The translations under genes were made by a program, and so were the position numbers. Below are positions 1-12,585 of a stretch of 64,000 nucleotides of DNA, piece after piece (the stretch's first letter is position 1; each line of letters starts with the position of its first letter). A model generated the notes under the pieces. That model was not told the origin of the DNA, did not search any database, and worked only from the letters and a program-made list of their open reading frames with translations. Source of the DNA: Phaffia rhodozyma (taxonomy: Eukaryota; Basidiomycota; Tremellomycetes; Cystofilobasidiales; Mrakiaceae); assembly GCA_014706385.1 (NCBI GenBank), contig JACGZH010000010.1, positions 496,001 through 560,000 on the forward strand, written 5' to 3'.

Positions 1-2068
1 AGTCCTCAAAGGCGACATCGGGGTTTGTTCTTTCAACACCGTCTTTGGCCGGGAAAAGGACACTGCCGGTAGTACGGAAGGAGATGTATCTGAACGAGAA
101 CAGGAACGGGAAGGTCCAAGGCAAAGGGTTTATTCATGTCGAACTTGTATTGTCAAAGAAGGCTTGGACGGAGGAGGCGTTTGTTTTGGGTGTTCAATCA
201 GTTGTCATTCCGGTTCGTCTGCTCGTCTGCCCGTCTCTTCCTACCGTTCTCGTCTCTCGTCCTTTCTTCCTACTCCTGTTGATCTTTGAGAGCTGACCAC
301 AGATTTTGGAAACACGGAAACAACCACGACGGAACTTGGAAACTAAATGAAACCTAAACAATAATAAAAGACCATGACCTTGTGGAACTATTCGAAAAGA
401 GATCGTTCAGATGCGACTGTCCGACCGAAAGGTTTCCTCACCATTCGTGTTCTTTGATCACCCCCGCCTTGTCATCATCTTCCACCCAGGACCAGCCTCA
501 AGCTTCGTCTTCGTCAACACCACCTACTCAAGTCTACGCGCAAGGAGAGAGCCGGCAGAAACAGAAATTTCCAGTGAACAAGAGAAACCGATACAATCAC
601 AACTTTTCTGGGAGATTCTGTTGGTGTGACACAGTGTATGATCCAGAGAGGGAGGTAGAGACGATGGTTCAATGTTTAGTTTGTGAGGTGCGCCGGTTTC
701 TTCTTTTCCTCCTTGACGATGAGAAACGATGTGAGAGATCAGGAGACTGATACTGACTCGGAGGGTTCATGTTTCATGATTCTTCCAGGACTGGTACCAT
801 GAATCCCACTTGAACCTCCTTGCCTCCACCTCTCCTACTTCCTCATCCGATCTCTCCACAGGCGCAGGCCCAGAGACAGATCAAGACCAAGAACCAATCC
901 TTTCAGAAGACGCATACGATCACCTGATATGCGAGAGATGTGTCCTCGCCAGACCGGTGCTCAGGGACTACCTCGGCAGAGATGGCTTTCCCTGCCTGGT
1001 CCGATCCGAAGAGGGATCCGGATGGACGGTCGAGGGTCTGTTGGAGTTTGATGATGGCGAAGAAGACGAGGGGGAGGAGGGAGAAGGAGAAGGAGACGGC
1101 GGGGAAAAGAACAGCGCTCCTGAAAAGGACGGAACGGCGGAGGCCAAAGAGACGAAACCGTCAGACGAGCCAGCCAAGGTGATCAATTCGACCGGTCTCG
1201 GCAAACGTCCGTTATCCCCCTCTCCCTCCGCTTTATCACCGTCAAAGAAGCGGAAGACAACATGCACGTATCCCACGACTTCCCGGTCTTCTGCGCTCGG
1301 AGCGCTCATCACTAGGCGGGAAGCAGTCTATCTCTCTAGAGAGAAGACCGGAAAGGTAGAGACAGTACACGATAGTGAGTGGAAAGATGGGAGAGCGGAT
1401 ATGTTTGTACAGGATGGGTTCAGGGATCGGTGGTGTGTTTGTGATATCGTGCGTACCCTCGCTTCCTTCTCTTGGTATCCTCGCTGCACTTGATCAGCCT
1501 CCATCCATCGAGTCAACACACTGATATCGACCCCCGATGAACGGAGCGAACAGCATAAACATCAATTCAAACAACTTCCGTTCCTCTTGAAAGAAGAACA
1601 ATCCTGGCCACCTTCAAGTCAAGAAGATGAGACAGAGGGCTCATCTTCTGCCATACCTTCCGGTCCGTGTTTGATTCTTCATCTTTATTTTCATCTACTC
1701 CTCTCTATCCAACAGTTGATCCGACTAACCTTACTCCGTTTAAATTTGTTTTTTGATTACCATCTTCCTCTCAACTCGTTGTTGTTGCTGCTTCGTATAA
1801 ATCAGCCGACTCGGCAGAAGCCCAAGATATTCTGCTCTCAAACCTCCTCCAAGCACTTCCTCGTGGAAAAACCTTGGACGCTATCACTGCTTTCAACGAG
1901 TTATCAGCCGACCTGATCACCTTCTTCCGGACAAGGACGGCCGAGCGACGGGCTCTCGCTCTGGCCGATGGAAGCGGGATCGGGGAGGAAAGTGTGATCA
2001 GCGAGCGAGATATCAAAGAGTTCTTTGAAGACTTTTTGCAAAAGAAACAGAGGTCAAGACGGACTTGA
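1..2068 (+). CDS. UBR7: UBR7-type E3 ubiquitin ligase / N-recognin (5' end missing)
   Basis: Probable UBR-box plus PHD-finger ubiquitin ligase of the UBR7 (fission yeast mlo2) family. The window opens inside the UBR box: the first segment (2-212) carries YSCRTC, GGVCFGC and SCHS, and joins at 371 to DHDLVELFEKRSFRCDC, completing the zinc-binding pattern. The PHD-like part follows: RNRYNHNFSGRFCWC, then VQCLVCE at 687 spliced to DWYHESHL at 789. The middle (about 1050-1250) is acidic, rich in Glu/Asp/Gly, and then has an NLS-like PSKKRK. The segment around 1420-1448 gives DRWCVCDI, the conserved Cys pair of the second half. The last exon (about 1806-2068) is the conserved helical C-terminus ending at a TGA. 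Suggested exons: 2-212, 371-687, 789-1452, 1513-about 1663, 1806-2068; the 1452/1513 junction is least certain. The start codon lies upstream of the window. The convergent neighbour is ATG11. Confidence 0.88.
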
Positions 2069-2378
2069 GCTTTGGGCCATCTCACGTTTACTCCCCTTTC
2101 CTCCCCTTTCCTCCCAATATATGTATCATACATGATCCTCCTCTGTATCGACGTAACCCTTATGTACATGCTCCTTCCAAAGATTAAACTGCACCTTGTC
2201 TTTTTTTTATTTAATTTTTTTATCTTCTTCTTTTGTCAAACAGTCGAAAAGAAAACCATCGCTCTGTCCCTTTATCGTCGTCAATGTCATCAATGTTTCA
2301 CAGAGAAGGGAAAAATATATATTAAATTAAAGAAATCCAAGCTTCCACCATCATCGAGCACGTCAATCGGACCGTTCA
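2069..2378. other. Convergent spacer between UBR7 and ATG11
   Basis: Short 3'-3' spacer containing T-rich stretches (about 2200-2235) and AT-rich sequence, as expected for the 3' UTRs of two converging genes. No reading frame in it is supported. Confidence 0.6.
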
Positions 2379-5300
2379 CTACTCCTGACTATCACCCTCA
2401 TCCATCCCTAACTCTCTGGCCAACCTGGTGGGCCGAGCTTCCCCTCCCACACTGAACGACGCTCTCGGCGATCTCTTGCTCAACCCAAGCCCGGCCACAG
2501 CAGAACTCAACAAGCTCATCCTACCGGGTGACGTACCTGCCAACGACTGGCCACCACTGATATCTTCCCCTCTCAATCGAGAAGCCAAGTCCGTAGACGA
2601 AGGTGGTTTCGATAACGTTGCGGCCGCAAACGAGGATTCATCGGGCTGACCGGTTGTAGGATGACCGATCGTGGTGGTGCCTATAGTAGCGAGTGCTTTC
2701 GAAGAAACGGATGGTGGACGACCCGCCATCGATTTGAAACTACCTCTTTTAGAAGACGAAGAAGAAGAGACCGAAGGCGCTCTCCCTTTTGGAGGATGAA
2801 AATGTGGAGAACGAGATGCAGGAATGGGAATAGGTATGGATGAGTTGGTCTTTGGATTAGCTACAGGCATACCCGTGATGACGGTGGCGGTGGTGGTTCG
2901 TGTGCTAACATCAGTATCTGTGCTATCTCCGGCTATCCCAGCCGAAGGAACTCTGGAAAGAGAAGGGATAGAGATTCCGGATGTATTAGGTGAGGAGGAG
3001 GAAGCTTCAGGGGATGAGTCTCGTTTAAATGTCTGGGGTAATAGACTGGAGTCCAAAGATGCCATGGTCGATGAAACCCCTTGACCAAAGTAATCTTCAG
3101 GTACTGCAGTCTCACCCGCCATGGGATCTCGGAGTGGACGACTAGTTAGTCGATGTAATGTTGGAGAAACGGCTGGGGAGATCGTTCGTCTAGATTTTCC
3201 TTCGGATGGTGTGGCGGTTGTGCTAGAGTGGGACGTTATCCGTCTCGAACGCGTCCGGATGGGAGTGGGAGAGAACTCGCTCGTTTCAAGGACACTACAA
3301 AGGTGTTGAACTGTTAGTTGAGATTCATGTTTGATAGGAGACCAATTCATCGTAGCATCGACTCACAAGTATGTAGTTCCTATAGGTAGTCTGTTGATGA
3401 TAACGGAAAAAAAATATGGACAAACAGACTTGAGTTCAAACTGATTAGATGATTCACCTTATGAAGGCATAACCACTTACCCCACACTTGTTGGAGATGT
3501 TGCGCTCTAGAATTCCATCCGAGAACAGTCCAAACGATCCGTCAGACATGATGCAACGTGACAGACAGCGGTCGAACAGAAAGACACTTTGAGAGAATAC
3601 ATACCTGACTATCCACCGTTTGTTCAGATATCTGAGTGATACGAGCCAGATAATACTCTCTCTGCATAACACAGGATGTCAGCGTAGCTGTCCAATACCG
3701 ACTTTGCTTCAACTCAAAGTGTAGTTAGACAAATACGACAGAACTCACAGTTAAAAGAAACTCTGCAAGGGCAGATGTTGTACTCAAAAAGTAATGTGGA
3801 AAGTTGACTGAGAAGGAATATCGGAACCAACAAAAACAGTCAAGAGAAGAACCGTTTGTCGATTGGCTATCACGTAAGACGTACCATTGAAAGCTGCCCA
3901 TGGTCTGATGGCGGCACTGAAGTTTCTAGTAGGGAGGAAAAGTGCAAGATCATTGATGGTGAAGTTTCCAATCGCAATCTTGTCCTTTGCCCTGTCTCGG
4001 TGTCTGAAGTAAATTAAAAAAAGTAGAATATCACGGAAACAGAGAGAGACTCAATTCAACAAGCCTGAAGAAAGAAAGCCAGGTAGAGAACTTACTCTGA
4101 GCATTTTAACTGCCACTTCTTGACGAGCTTCATCGTCTTCAGCATCAAGTCCTCAAACGCTTCAACATCGTATGCCTTCAACCTCCCCAACGATTCTTGA
4201 TATTGTCCTTCCTTCTCCTTTCCTGTTACAGTTTTTTCCACCTTCGATGCCTCAATATTCGTCAAAGGCGATACTATCGGTACCAAAGGTGGTAAAGCTA
4301 GAGAAGCGCCCATCGATGAAGACCTCAGCACATCCACCAACCTCTCATCCGCTCCTTTCAAAGCAGTCGCCACTTTGAGAGCTTCTTCGACAGTCAACCT
4401 CAGCTCTTGTTCTTTCTCTAAGGATGAGGCCTGTAGTGTCTGTACTTCGGAAGATAGCTGTTGCGCTTTTCTCTCGAAAGTCTTCGACTGAACTTTCTCA
4501 AATTTAAGCTCGGCTCGGATAGTATCGACGTCTCGAGTAAATCTATCTTTGACCGATCGGAGGGATGTTTCGGAGGTTTGCTTGAGTTCATCCAACTGAG
4601 CTTGAAGTTGAGACACTTGGTGTTCAAGAATGGCTCGATCACTGTTACAGACGAAGGGAAAGGATGAGCAAAGCAGACGTTAGAAACGAGTATAGACAAA
4701 ACAAAGAAACGGGAAGAAGATGATGAGGGTTGAACTGACCCGTCAGCCTCAGTGACATGGTCCCTCAGTACCCTCTCTGCCTCTCCGACCTTTTCCTTCA
4801 CCTCCTTTTCCTTCTCCGTTCTGATGGTCTCGATGTCCTGAGTCTGCTTCTTCAACTGTTCTCTCGCTCCCGACAAGGTTTCTTCCATATCCTGTATTTT
4901 CATCCTAGCCTGAGCGAGTTCTCTGAGATGGATTCCTCTCTCCCTATTTGAATCTGACGTACGCCTTTCGCCTTCTAGCCGAAGCTCTGTAAACTTTTCC
5001 TGTAAGCCTTTGTGGTCGGCTTGGAGAGCGGCCAGTGCGTTCGACAGCACATCAATTTGATTCGTCTCGTAGTCGGCTTTGTCTTGAAGAATCGTCAGCT
5101 CAGTTTGAGCGATCGAGTAGTTTGCTTGTAGCTCGTCAATTGCTGATTGTTTGGTGGTAACTTCTGCCTCAAGGGATTGCATTCTGAGAACGAGTTCTTG
5201 ATGGATAGTCGAGTCGACCATACCCTTTGATTTCGATGTTTTTTGCCGGTGTCGTACTTGTGTTGAGAAAAGGAATAGGGATGAATTCCAGTCAATATAG

Positions 5301-7770
5301 AATCTCTGGCGAGATTTCTCCGTATCATCAATCAAAGAACAGACCCACAAGAAGTTTCGGCAAGCTTCTCAAACTCCAGAACGACGTCATCAATCTTTGC
5401 CTGATGCTTCTCCAGTTCGGATATTGTAGAAGCCAGCGGACATGGTTCTTCATTAGTTGTTGAGTCTGTCTTTGCTCTGAATCTGAGATCCATGTATTCG
5501 GGGTCAGTTTCGAGCGAACGAAGGTAAGTCAGAAACTCTGTGGAGAAGGGAGGGGGGGGGAGGAAAGAACAAAAGGCTTAGATCTCTTGTGTTGTAGAAT
5601 GACAGCACAGCGTATCAGGACAAGTAGACATAACGAACCATCCACATCCGATCTCTCGATTCCCAGAAACGCGTCATCCGATTCTCCTCCAGCAGTTGTC
5701 AACTCCAAAGCAGGTGGGGCTACATCGAGTCCTTTCGGATCCCAAGGTAGCATCCCATGAACTTCCTCCCTATATCGTTCTCTTCGTTTCCGTTCGGAAG
5801 AAACGAGTTTGGCCATAAGCTCTGCGAGTAATTGGGAGGTGGATAAGAAAAACTTCGCTATTTACATACCCAGCCCATTCAGCGTGTTCATTGGACGAAC
5901 GGATTGGAACCGATGCATACAACCCAAAAATCAATGGCGAAGCCCAGAACGTTCAAATCGAGACAAAATTTAGAAAAGAGTGAAAGCCAAAAACATACCA
6001 AACTCTCTTCTTCGGACACATTCGATCAGTAATCGACCATACGCGCCTGGCATAGCTTCTAATCTTCCTAAATGAGCGAATCCTTGTCGATTGCGCAAAT
6101 CATTTTCCAAAGCTGTTAGTCTGTCGGGCAGCATGGCGATCGTCGATTGGAGACTCGATATCCGGAGGAGCGAGTGGACCATCTGGGCGGTAAATGAATT
6201 CTGGAAAGGAAAACATAGTTGCCATTTAGAGATTAAAAATTCTTAAGGGAAAGGCCAAACTCAGAAAAGATGATGGGAACATCTACCTTTATCTCAAGAT
6301 GAAGCTCGATCTTTTGTCGAATTAAAAGATCCAAATCTTCAAGCTCTAAATGTAGTATGAGATCGACAGTTAGGAAGGGGAATTCTGATTAGTTCAATTC
6401 ATGAAAGCTATTGGTGCGCATCAACTAAATCGCACGGACCTCGAGAGTCGCTATCTGTTAAAAGACGATATTATGGTCAATGTCAAAGCTCAGCATGTTA
6501 TGAAGCTACCGTCGTCAAGATATTCAAGTATCAATCATCACTGACTGTCGGCGCATTCTTCGTCCTGTTCGATCTTCTTTACTCGCTTTACAACTCTGTC
6601 CGCCACGCCTATACATTCTTCAGCTTCAGCTAAGCTGCGTGTCAGAAGGAATGAAAGGAAGTGTTCAGCAAATGTTGGAATCACACAGAATTCTGGATGA
6701 ACAACAATAGACATACCTGAGACCATCAACTATTGACCGTAGCTCTGCCGAGTCGGCCAATAGACCCTCAATCTCAGCATCGACTTGGTCGAATCGTGAG
6801 GAGAGCTCAGCTGTTGATCGTTAGATACAACCATTCATGACCATTGTTCCATCAGTCTCCGACCACGAATTTTATGTAGTGATTACGAGGGCAAATGAAA
6901 GAGAGAGTATATGTATTTAATACACGCACCGTTCAGCCTTACGCACCCGTCCCTGACAATACCCATCTTCTTCTCGCTCACGTAATCTCTGAGATATCTC
7001 TCTCCGCCCCTAGAGCTGTTCTTGGCAGCAGCTTCAACAACTCTAGCGCCTACTTTGATCTTTCCCGCTAGCCAGAGACTTCCTTCATATCCGGCTAACA
7101 AGTCTGCCTGCCTATCAAGTTCCCGACGGGCGACAGGCGCAAATGACCGGTACGCCCTCTCCAACGAGTCGAGATGGTGCGCCAGGTTGGACGTGGCAAG
7201 GTTGAGGGCGAACGATTGAGCTAGAAGAGAATCATGGATCGGGATGAGGTACGTCTGAAATAAGGTGGCGGGAGGCGTCGAGGGTGGCAGAGGTAGGTGA
7301 AGGTGAAGTGTGGGGATCGTTATGCTCGGATCCTGTTGTAGGATTTCACGGGAGAACAGATGAATCTTTGGAAAAGCAAGTACGATCCAGTTTAGCTGAC
7401 GTTTGTCCAGAAAGACCGGTTCAAATCAAAGAAGAGAAGCAGGAGTAGGATAGAGAAGGACGGTTGAAAGAGAACGGTGGCTAACTTCACTTGTGTCCTC
7501 CCTACCGACGGTCAGAACATTCTCTTCTCTTATCTGATCGCCGTTGGCGAAGAACAGGATGACAGAGTCTGGGTGAACTTCAAGCGCATCTCCAGCGGCT
7601 TGACAGAGCTCGTATATTCTTATGATTGAAAGCGTCAAGAACAAGATCGGTCAGAAGGAACGGATGGAATTCAAGAAGATTGGATATTCAGAAAGGACGG
7701 ACGATTCAAAATGGGCTTGAGGTAATGTGGTTTGAAAGCCATCGTGTGCCCTAAAGACGATGACGGACAT
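2379..7770 (-). CDS. ATG11: Autophagy scaffold protein Atg11
   Basis: Scaffold of selective autophagy, linking cargo receptors and the Atg1 kinase at the assembly site. Reading down the minus strand, the start ATG at 7770 gives MSVIVFRAHDGFQ. A ubiquitin-like segment follows (IYELCQAAGDALEVHPDSV, 7470-7600). The Atg17-like helical region (6885-7220) has ARRELDRQADLLAGYEGSL and YLRDYVSEKKM. Then comes FAHLGRLEAMPGAYGRLLIE (about 6100) and the family signature MAKLVSSERKRRERYREEVHG (about 5810). A long coiled coil covers 4090-5220. The C-terminal Atg11 domain is clear: KIAIGNFTINDLALFLPTRN and RPWAAFNG (3890-3990), NFPHYFLSTTSALAEFLL (about 3750-3800) and REYYLARITQISEQTVDS (3600-3670). A Ser/Pro/Thr-rich, probably disordered tail of about 300 residues ends at 2379. 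The gene has at least twelve short introns; their exact edges are not all fixed. It is divergent from the STN1-like gene. Confidence 0.9.
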
Positions 7771-8330
7771 GACGTCCTATGGAGTCCGAACTAAATGATC
7801 GTCTATAACAGTTGTATATCGATCAGCTATCTCTTCAAGGAGGATCCTCGAAGATGTACAGTTGTAGGTATCTGGGTGGGTGTATGCTGAGTGTGTGTCA
7901 AGGTCTCGAGCCTTGTGAAACGAGATGTTTGCTGGAATGGAATCATCAATCGATTTGCGCAGTCAAGCCAGGTTACTAGCCAAACAGACCAGGATGATGT
8001 CGGACCTGGTCAACAACAAGATATCAGTTTGGGTAGAACTGAGTGCGCTCAAGTAGTGTGCACTCGTGCGTGTCTGGTTGCATGTGGATTAGGATATAGA
8101 GGACGTCAAGGTGGATGAAGAGTATAGAGAAGGAATGTATGCTAGTTCTTTTGAGCGCACCGTCGTGACTTCCGGTCATCGCCTTGAGCAACACTCGCAT
8201 TCGACCAACGTCTTCGATTTCTTTTCGTTCTTTCGTCTCTATTCGATCCTTCCTTCTTCTCTCTCATATACACACACACACACACACAACTTGATCAAAG
8301 GCCTTTACATTGCTTTCTAATGAATGCATA
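7771..8330. promoter_or_regulatory. Shared upstream region of ATG11 and STN1-like gene
   Basis: A divergent spacer of 560 bp holding both promoters. Nothing coding is supported. An (AC)n run lies at 8271-8289, about 40 bp before the STN1-like start codon, preceded by a pyrimidine-rich leader (about 8215-8265). Confidence 0.5.
8271..8289. repeat. (AC)n microsatellite
   Basis: About nine uninterrupted CA dinucleotides just upstream of the STN1-like start codon. Confidence 0.85.
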
Positions 8331-10971
8331 ATGTCCATTCTCGCCCCTTCTACCAAACACAATATCACTCGCGTTAAACGACCTCCTTCAGCCTTTCCGC
8401 CGTCGAGGATGTACTACCCTCCCTCTATGACCTCATTCTACAAACCAATCACGACCAACCTAGTACACATCCCTCCTGATGGACTTGGATCAGGTGTGAT
8501 TGAAGTGGTGGACGACCCTTACACGATCGATCAGTGGTTACTTAGGGATGAATCGGTGGCAAGATGCTCAGTTGACGACGCAAAAGCTCTCAAACAAGTT
8601 GCTCGTACGTCCGTGCTTCTCTCGCGTTCAGATCAAGGAATCTACGTGTTTGGTTGACAAACAGGCTGTTCGCAACCTTAACGTTCTGTCTTGGATTAAA
8701 CCATCAGTCGACATATTCTTATTAAACACGTTTCCGTGCAAATATGTGGAGCTCGTCGGGATGATTGTCTCAATAGACATCAAGGAAAACAGCACTATAT
8801 ACACCTGTTCGTCTTCTACCTCTGATTATACCTTCTGAAAGCTGGCTAGTGGTGTTGAACTATCGCGATGTGCCATCCCTATCGAAGTGGACGATGGATC
8901 CTCTCAAAATATAGATATCAGATATGTGCACAACTTTGCTACCTTAGCTCGGAAAGCGCAGGATTGTCCTCAACCACCAATAGCGAGAACAACACGTCTA
9001 TCACGGACATCGACATCTTCCGCCTCTACCTCCCTCTCTTCCCCTGCGAGAAACGGCGAGAGTGATTCCAAAAATGTGTTCAAATCATACGTTCCACCGA
9101 AACCGCTCTTACCCAAAACTAAAGTTGACTCTTCGGCTCCCGGCGTGAATCTGGTTCATGTTCCAAAGATATCGATAGGGGACGTAACCAGAGTTAGGGT
9201 CAAGGTTAAAAAGTGGATGGACAACCTACAGTTCTTCACTCAGACCGACCTCTGTATGTTCTGTTATTTCGTTTGATATATATCTCTTTCTTCATCTGAG
9301 CCTGACTCAAAAAGCTATGCTCCCTCATTCTCCACTAGTTCGAACGGATCTGAATGAGGAATCACTTCACGCCATTCTGGTCGTGAACCTCCGCCGGGAG
9401 GTATTCCCAAACTTTACTCAATCAACATATCTATCCTCTCCCTTTCTACCTAAACGCGCCTCAGCTGCTACGTCCATATCAACTCCGAAGTCAAACAAGG
9501 CTAATTCAAAAAGAACGAGCGCGTGTGAATCGCCAGGAAGTGGAAGGTCAGACAGATCGAGCTCGGTTGAATTTTCAGATATATCGGAATCCTCATCCGT
9601 CTGTGCACTAAGCAACGCCTCTAGTCCTCTCCGACGTGGAACTGTGAGTATTTTATGTTTCTCCTTGTCCTGACCTACACCCAATATCGTCATAACTTGT
9701 GAAATTTCTGACGGTGTTCACAAACGATCTAGACGTACACTCCATCCAAGAGCGACGAACCTCGTAGTCGGCAACGAGACCCATCCAGGATTCCATCCGA
9801 TCAGACAACACTCGACGAGTTCAAGCTATGGATTAAAGAACACATGGCCACTCTGATTTCAATCGCGTGGGACCAACAGACCGAGCGAGATCTTGACAAT
9901 GGGCCTGTCAGGGAGTGGTTCAGTGAACTTCGGACATTGAACTCCGGGTCTGTCTCCGGGTGGGGTTATCCTCGACCTCTAGATCAGACGAATCTGGTTT
10001 CAAGGAAAGGAAAGGAGAGGAGTCATTTCAATCTTTCAGAACAGAGTTTGATCTCGATAGGAAACGAATCATCCATCGACGCATATATTTCGTCCGACTT
10101 GTTCTCGAATTCTGTTTCTTTTGCTTCCACCTCGTTGTCCACATCCACTTACTTTCATCAAATTCAATCCGATTTATCTTCCGAATCACCAGCAGGCCCT
10201 CCTTTCTCAGCTCGGTCATTAACAAGGGTACCTCATCTGCTACTCTACGCTCAAAAGATTGTCAAGAAAACTGCTAAAGAATGGGAAAAGAGAAGGAGGG
10301 AGGACATTCTGAGGGAGAGGGAAGAAGAGAAGGCGGCTATGGGGAATGAATCAAGACGGAAGAGGATCAAGCATGAGGCTTGGTTCTCACTGGTCGAACT
10401 CGAATCCAAGCAGACGAAGGAGGGACTAACTGGTTGGGAACATGACGAAGGAGACGTGGTGGCGATGACGACAAAAGCAGAGGATGGGAGAGAACAAGAA
10501 ACCACTAGGAGAAGGGAGAGAGAGAGGAGGAAACGGAAAGAAGAGAGCTACACGTCCAAACTGAAAACCCCGACATGGGTAGCTGGGAAAGTACTCAATC
10601 TGATGGAACATGTTCTAGCTGAACTCGTTCGTGAAGGAGAAATTGTGTCTACCGACCCTGCTCGCGACAGTGACGGGTTGTCTGATTTCTCAGGACCTAT
10701 CTACCTCCCACTTCATTTGACCACGCTCGGTCCGGTACTCCTTCGATTGATCAACACTGAGAACGCTTCGATCAGAGCTCGGTCAAAAAAGATTTTGCCT
10801 GCAGGGATTAAACCCCCTTTCGGAGTTGATACTCAGACGATTATGCGAAGGCTCAAATCGAGTGAGGAGAGATGGTACTTTGTGTCTGAAATCAAGGTCG
10901 AATATATCTTGGACAGGATGGATAAGCGAGATTGGATAGAATATCAGCGAGGAGGTTGGAGAGCATTATGA
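8331..10971 (+). CDS. STN1: Probable Stn1-like telomere-capping (CST) protein
   Basis: Probable OB-fold subunit of the telomere-capping CST complex. The proposed ATG at 8331 opens MSILAPSTKHNITRV. A first exon to 8604 joins 8708, giving ALDIFLLNTFPCKYVELVGM, then VSIDIKENSTIYT to about 8806. This joins LDDGSSQNIDIRY at 8888. The pattern (aromatic/hydrophobic strand, VELVGxIVSID, IYTLDDGS) is the Stn1 N-terminal OB-fold signature. The fold continues with SIGDVTRVRVKVKKWMDN (about 9170-9240) and LHAILVVNLRREVF (about 9365-9410). A Ser-rich linker follows. The final exon (about 9734-10971) holds a long basic/coiled segment, KKTAKEWEKRRRED, then a compact C-terminal part with VLNLMEHVLAELVREGEIVS and KVEYILDRMDKRDWIEYQR that looks like winged-helix modules. 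Stn1 proteins diverge fast, so Stn1 is the best fit rather than proven; another OB-fold protein is possible. Confidence 0.6.
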
Positions 10972-11284
10972 TAATCATGAAGATTCCCAAGTTAGATCCT
11001 GCTTTTCGGAAAGTCGTCCTTGCTAAGACTTGAACCACATCGTTCTCTATCATCGTTTTTGCGCTACCGACTGATCGACGTGCAAGATTCAAGTCCGATC
11101 GTAATCTTATCTGGCACGTGATCAACCGGCTGCAACGCCGACAACGAGATGGCCGAGTCATTCACGCGTGTCCTTAACCATTCCTTCGTTCTAAAAGTAC
11201 TATATAAGCAAGCAACCCGGAAGGAGGAGAGAGAGGAAGAAGCAATCCATCCACGAAGGAAGAGCAAGACGATCAGAAAACGGA
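10972..11284. promoter_or_regulatory. Spacer and promoter of the GNAT gene
   Basis: A 313-bp tandem spacer. It holds a CACGTG core at 11115-11120 and a TATA-like TATATAA at about 11200, about 80 bp before the GNAT start. No gene is seen. Confidence 0.45.
11115..11120. promoter_or_regulatory. CACGTG E-box (bHLH/Cbf1-type site)
   Basis: Palindromic CACGTG in the context GGCACGTGAT, about 165 bp upstream of the GNAT start codon. The same core recurs in four other upstream regions in this window. Confidence 0.35.
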
Positions 11285-12585
11285 ATGGCTCCCAATCTTT
11301 CCTCCGTCCTCCCTTTGGATCAACGACCGCAGCTTGTGATCTCACCCGTGACTCAAGAGTCTGATTTCTACTCTCTGCAACACTCCAAAGAGCAGGCATT
11401 TAAAGATTCCGTACTAGGTTCTAGGTTCAAAAAGAATGTCCCAGGAGAGAGCCCGCCTCCGTATGAGTTCAAGATAAGTCCGTCCAATCAGTTCTCATCT
11501 TGGCGGTTTGATAGCTGGTTTATGGCAACACCGGCCTTTTCGTTCGATACACGGATCAACGAACGGACGACAAACACATGCTGATCTCACGTCTTTGTTC
11601 AAGCAGCGCAAAGGGCGATCAGTCATCAGCGATCTTCACAGTTTCTCTTTCCGTTTCAGTACGAGTTCCAGGCAGCCCTCGCGTCAAACCCGTCCGTGCC
11701 CATCGGCTTTGCGTTCTGGTCGTCGCCTGTCGACCGTACATCAACCGACGGAGAGTGGCTACCTGAGGAGATCAAGTTGAAAGAGTCAAACGAGAAAGCA
11801 CTCGATTCAATGAAGACGGATGCAGAAAGGGAGGCGGACAAGTGGGTGAACGTCGAGTTCGCCAAGATGTTCAAACAGACCCTTTATGACAGACGAAAGG
11901 AGTACTATAAGGGCAAGCCGCATTGGTATCTAGTGCGTCTATGTCTTCGTCATCTTCCCTTCTCTGACACCTTGCTGCTCGCCTCGACGATGCGATTCTC
12001 ACAACATGTCAAGGTCCATTGATAAAGATTGTTTTACTATCACCTTTTTCTTTTTTTTCTTGCCTACTCGGAAACTATCTATATCCATATAGCACTTGCT
12101 CTGGGTTGATCCTGAATTCCAAGGCCAGGGTGTGTCGAAGGCTTTGTTCGAGTATGGAGTCTCCCGAGCGAGAGCAGATGGTCTTCAGGTCTATCTTGAA
12201 AGTTCGGAAGCTGTGAGTAGGCGATCCTTCGCTCTCCTTTTCTCTCTATCTCCTTCTCATCTAGCTCAGACCTCACGAGCTGATCTGACACAACTCGGCT
12301 CATTCAATACGTCGTGTCTTGTTGCCTCAAAGGGCAAGCCGGTATATGAAAGACTAGGTAACGCTCGCTCGCTTCCCTCGTCAACTACCAAGCAAGTTCA
12401 TGTCATGTCTTGTCCTATCCTGATCACTCACTCGGCTTCTTCTCTTCTTTTTTTTTTCTTTCTTCTTTCCATTGACCTCCTCCGGGACCCTAGGATTCAA
12501 ACACGTTGGTGACATCGGGTTTCCTCCCCAGGCGGAAGGTGAACAAGCGATCGTCCTGCCCATGATGGTACTCGATCCTCGATAG
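11285..12585 (+). CDS. GNAT-family N-acetyltransferase
   Basis: Acetyl-CoA-dependent N-acetyltransferase of unknown substrate. The ATG at 11285 opens MAPNLSSVLPLDQRPQLV. The middle exon gives FQAALASNPSVPIGFAFW, a beta strand typical of the GNAT core, and then a charged helix-rich insert ending DRRKEYYKGKPHWYL at about 11932. After an intron, LLWVDPEFQGQGVSKALFEY (about 12100-12160) is motif A; the Q-G-Q-G part binds the CoA pyrophosphate. RADGLQVYLESSEA precedes another intron, and the next exon, GKPVYERLGFKHVGDIGF, is motif B. It ends IVLPMMVLDPR, stop at 12583-12585. At least five short introns are needed; the first two junctions (11450-11700) are not resolved. Similar single-domain GNATs are common in fungi and no specific substrate can be read from the sequence. 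Confidence 0.8.
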
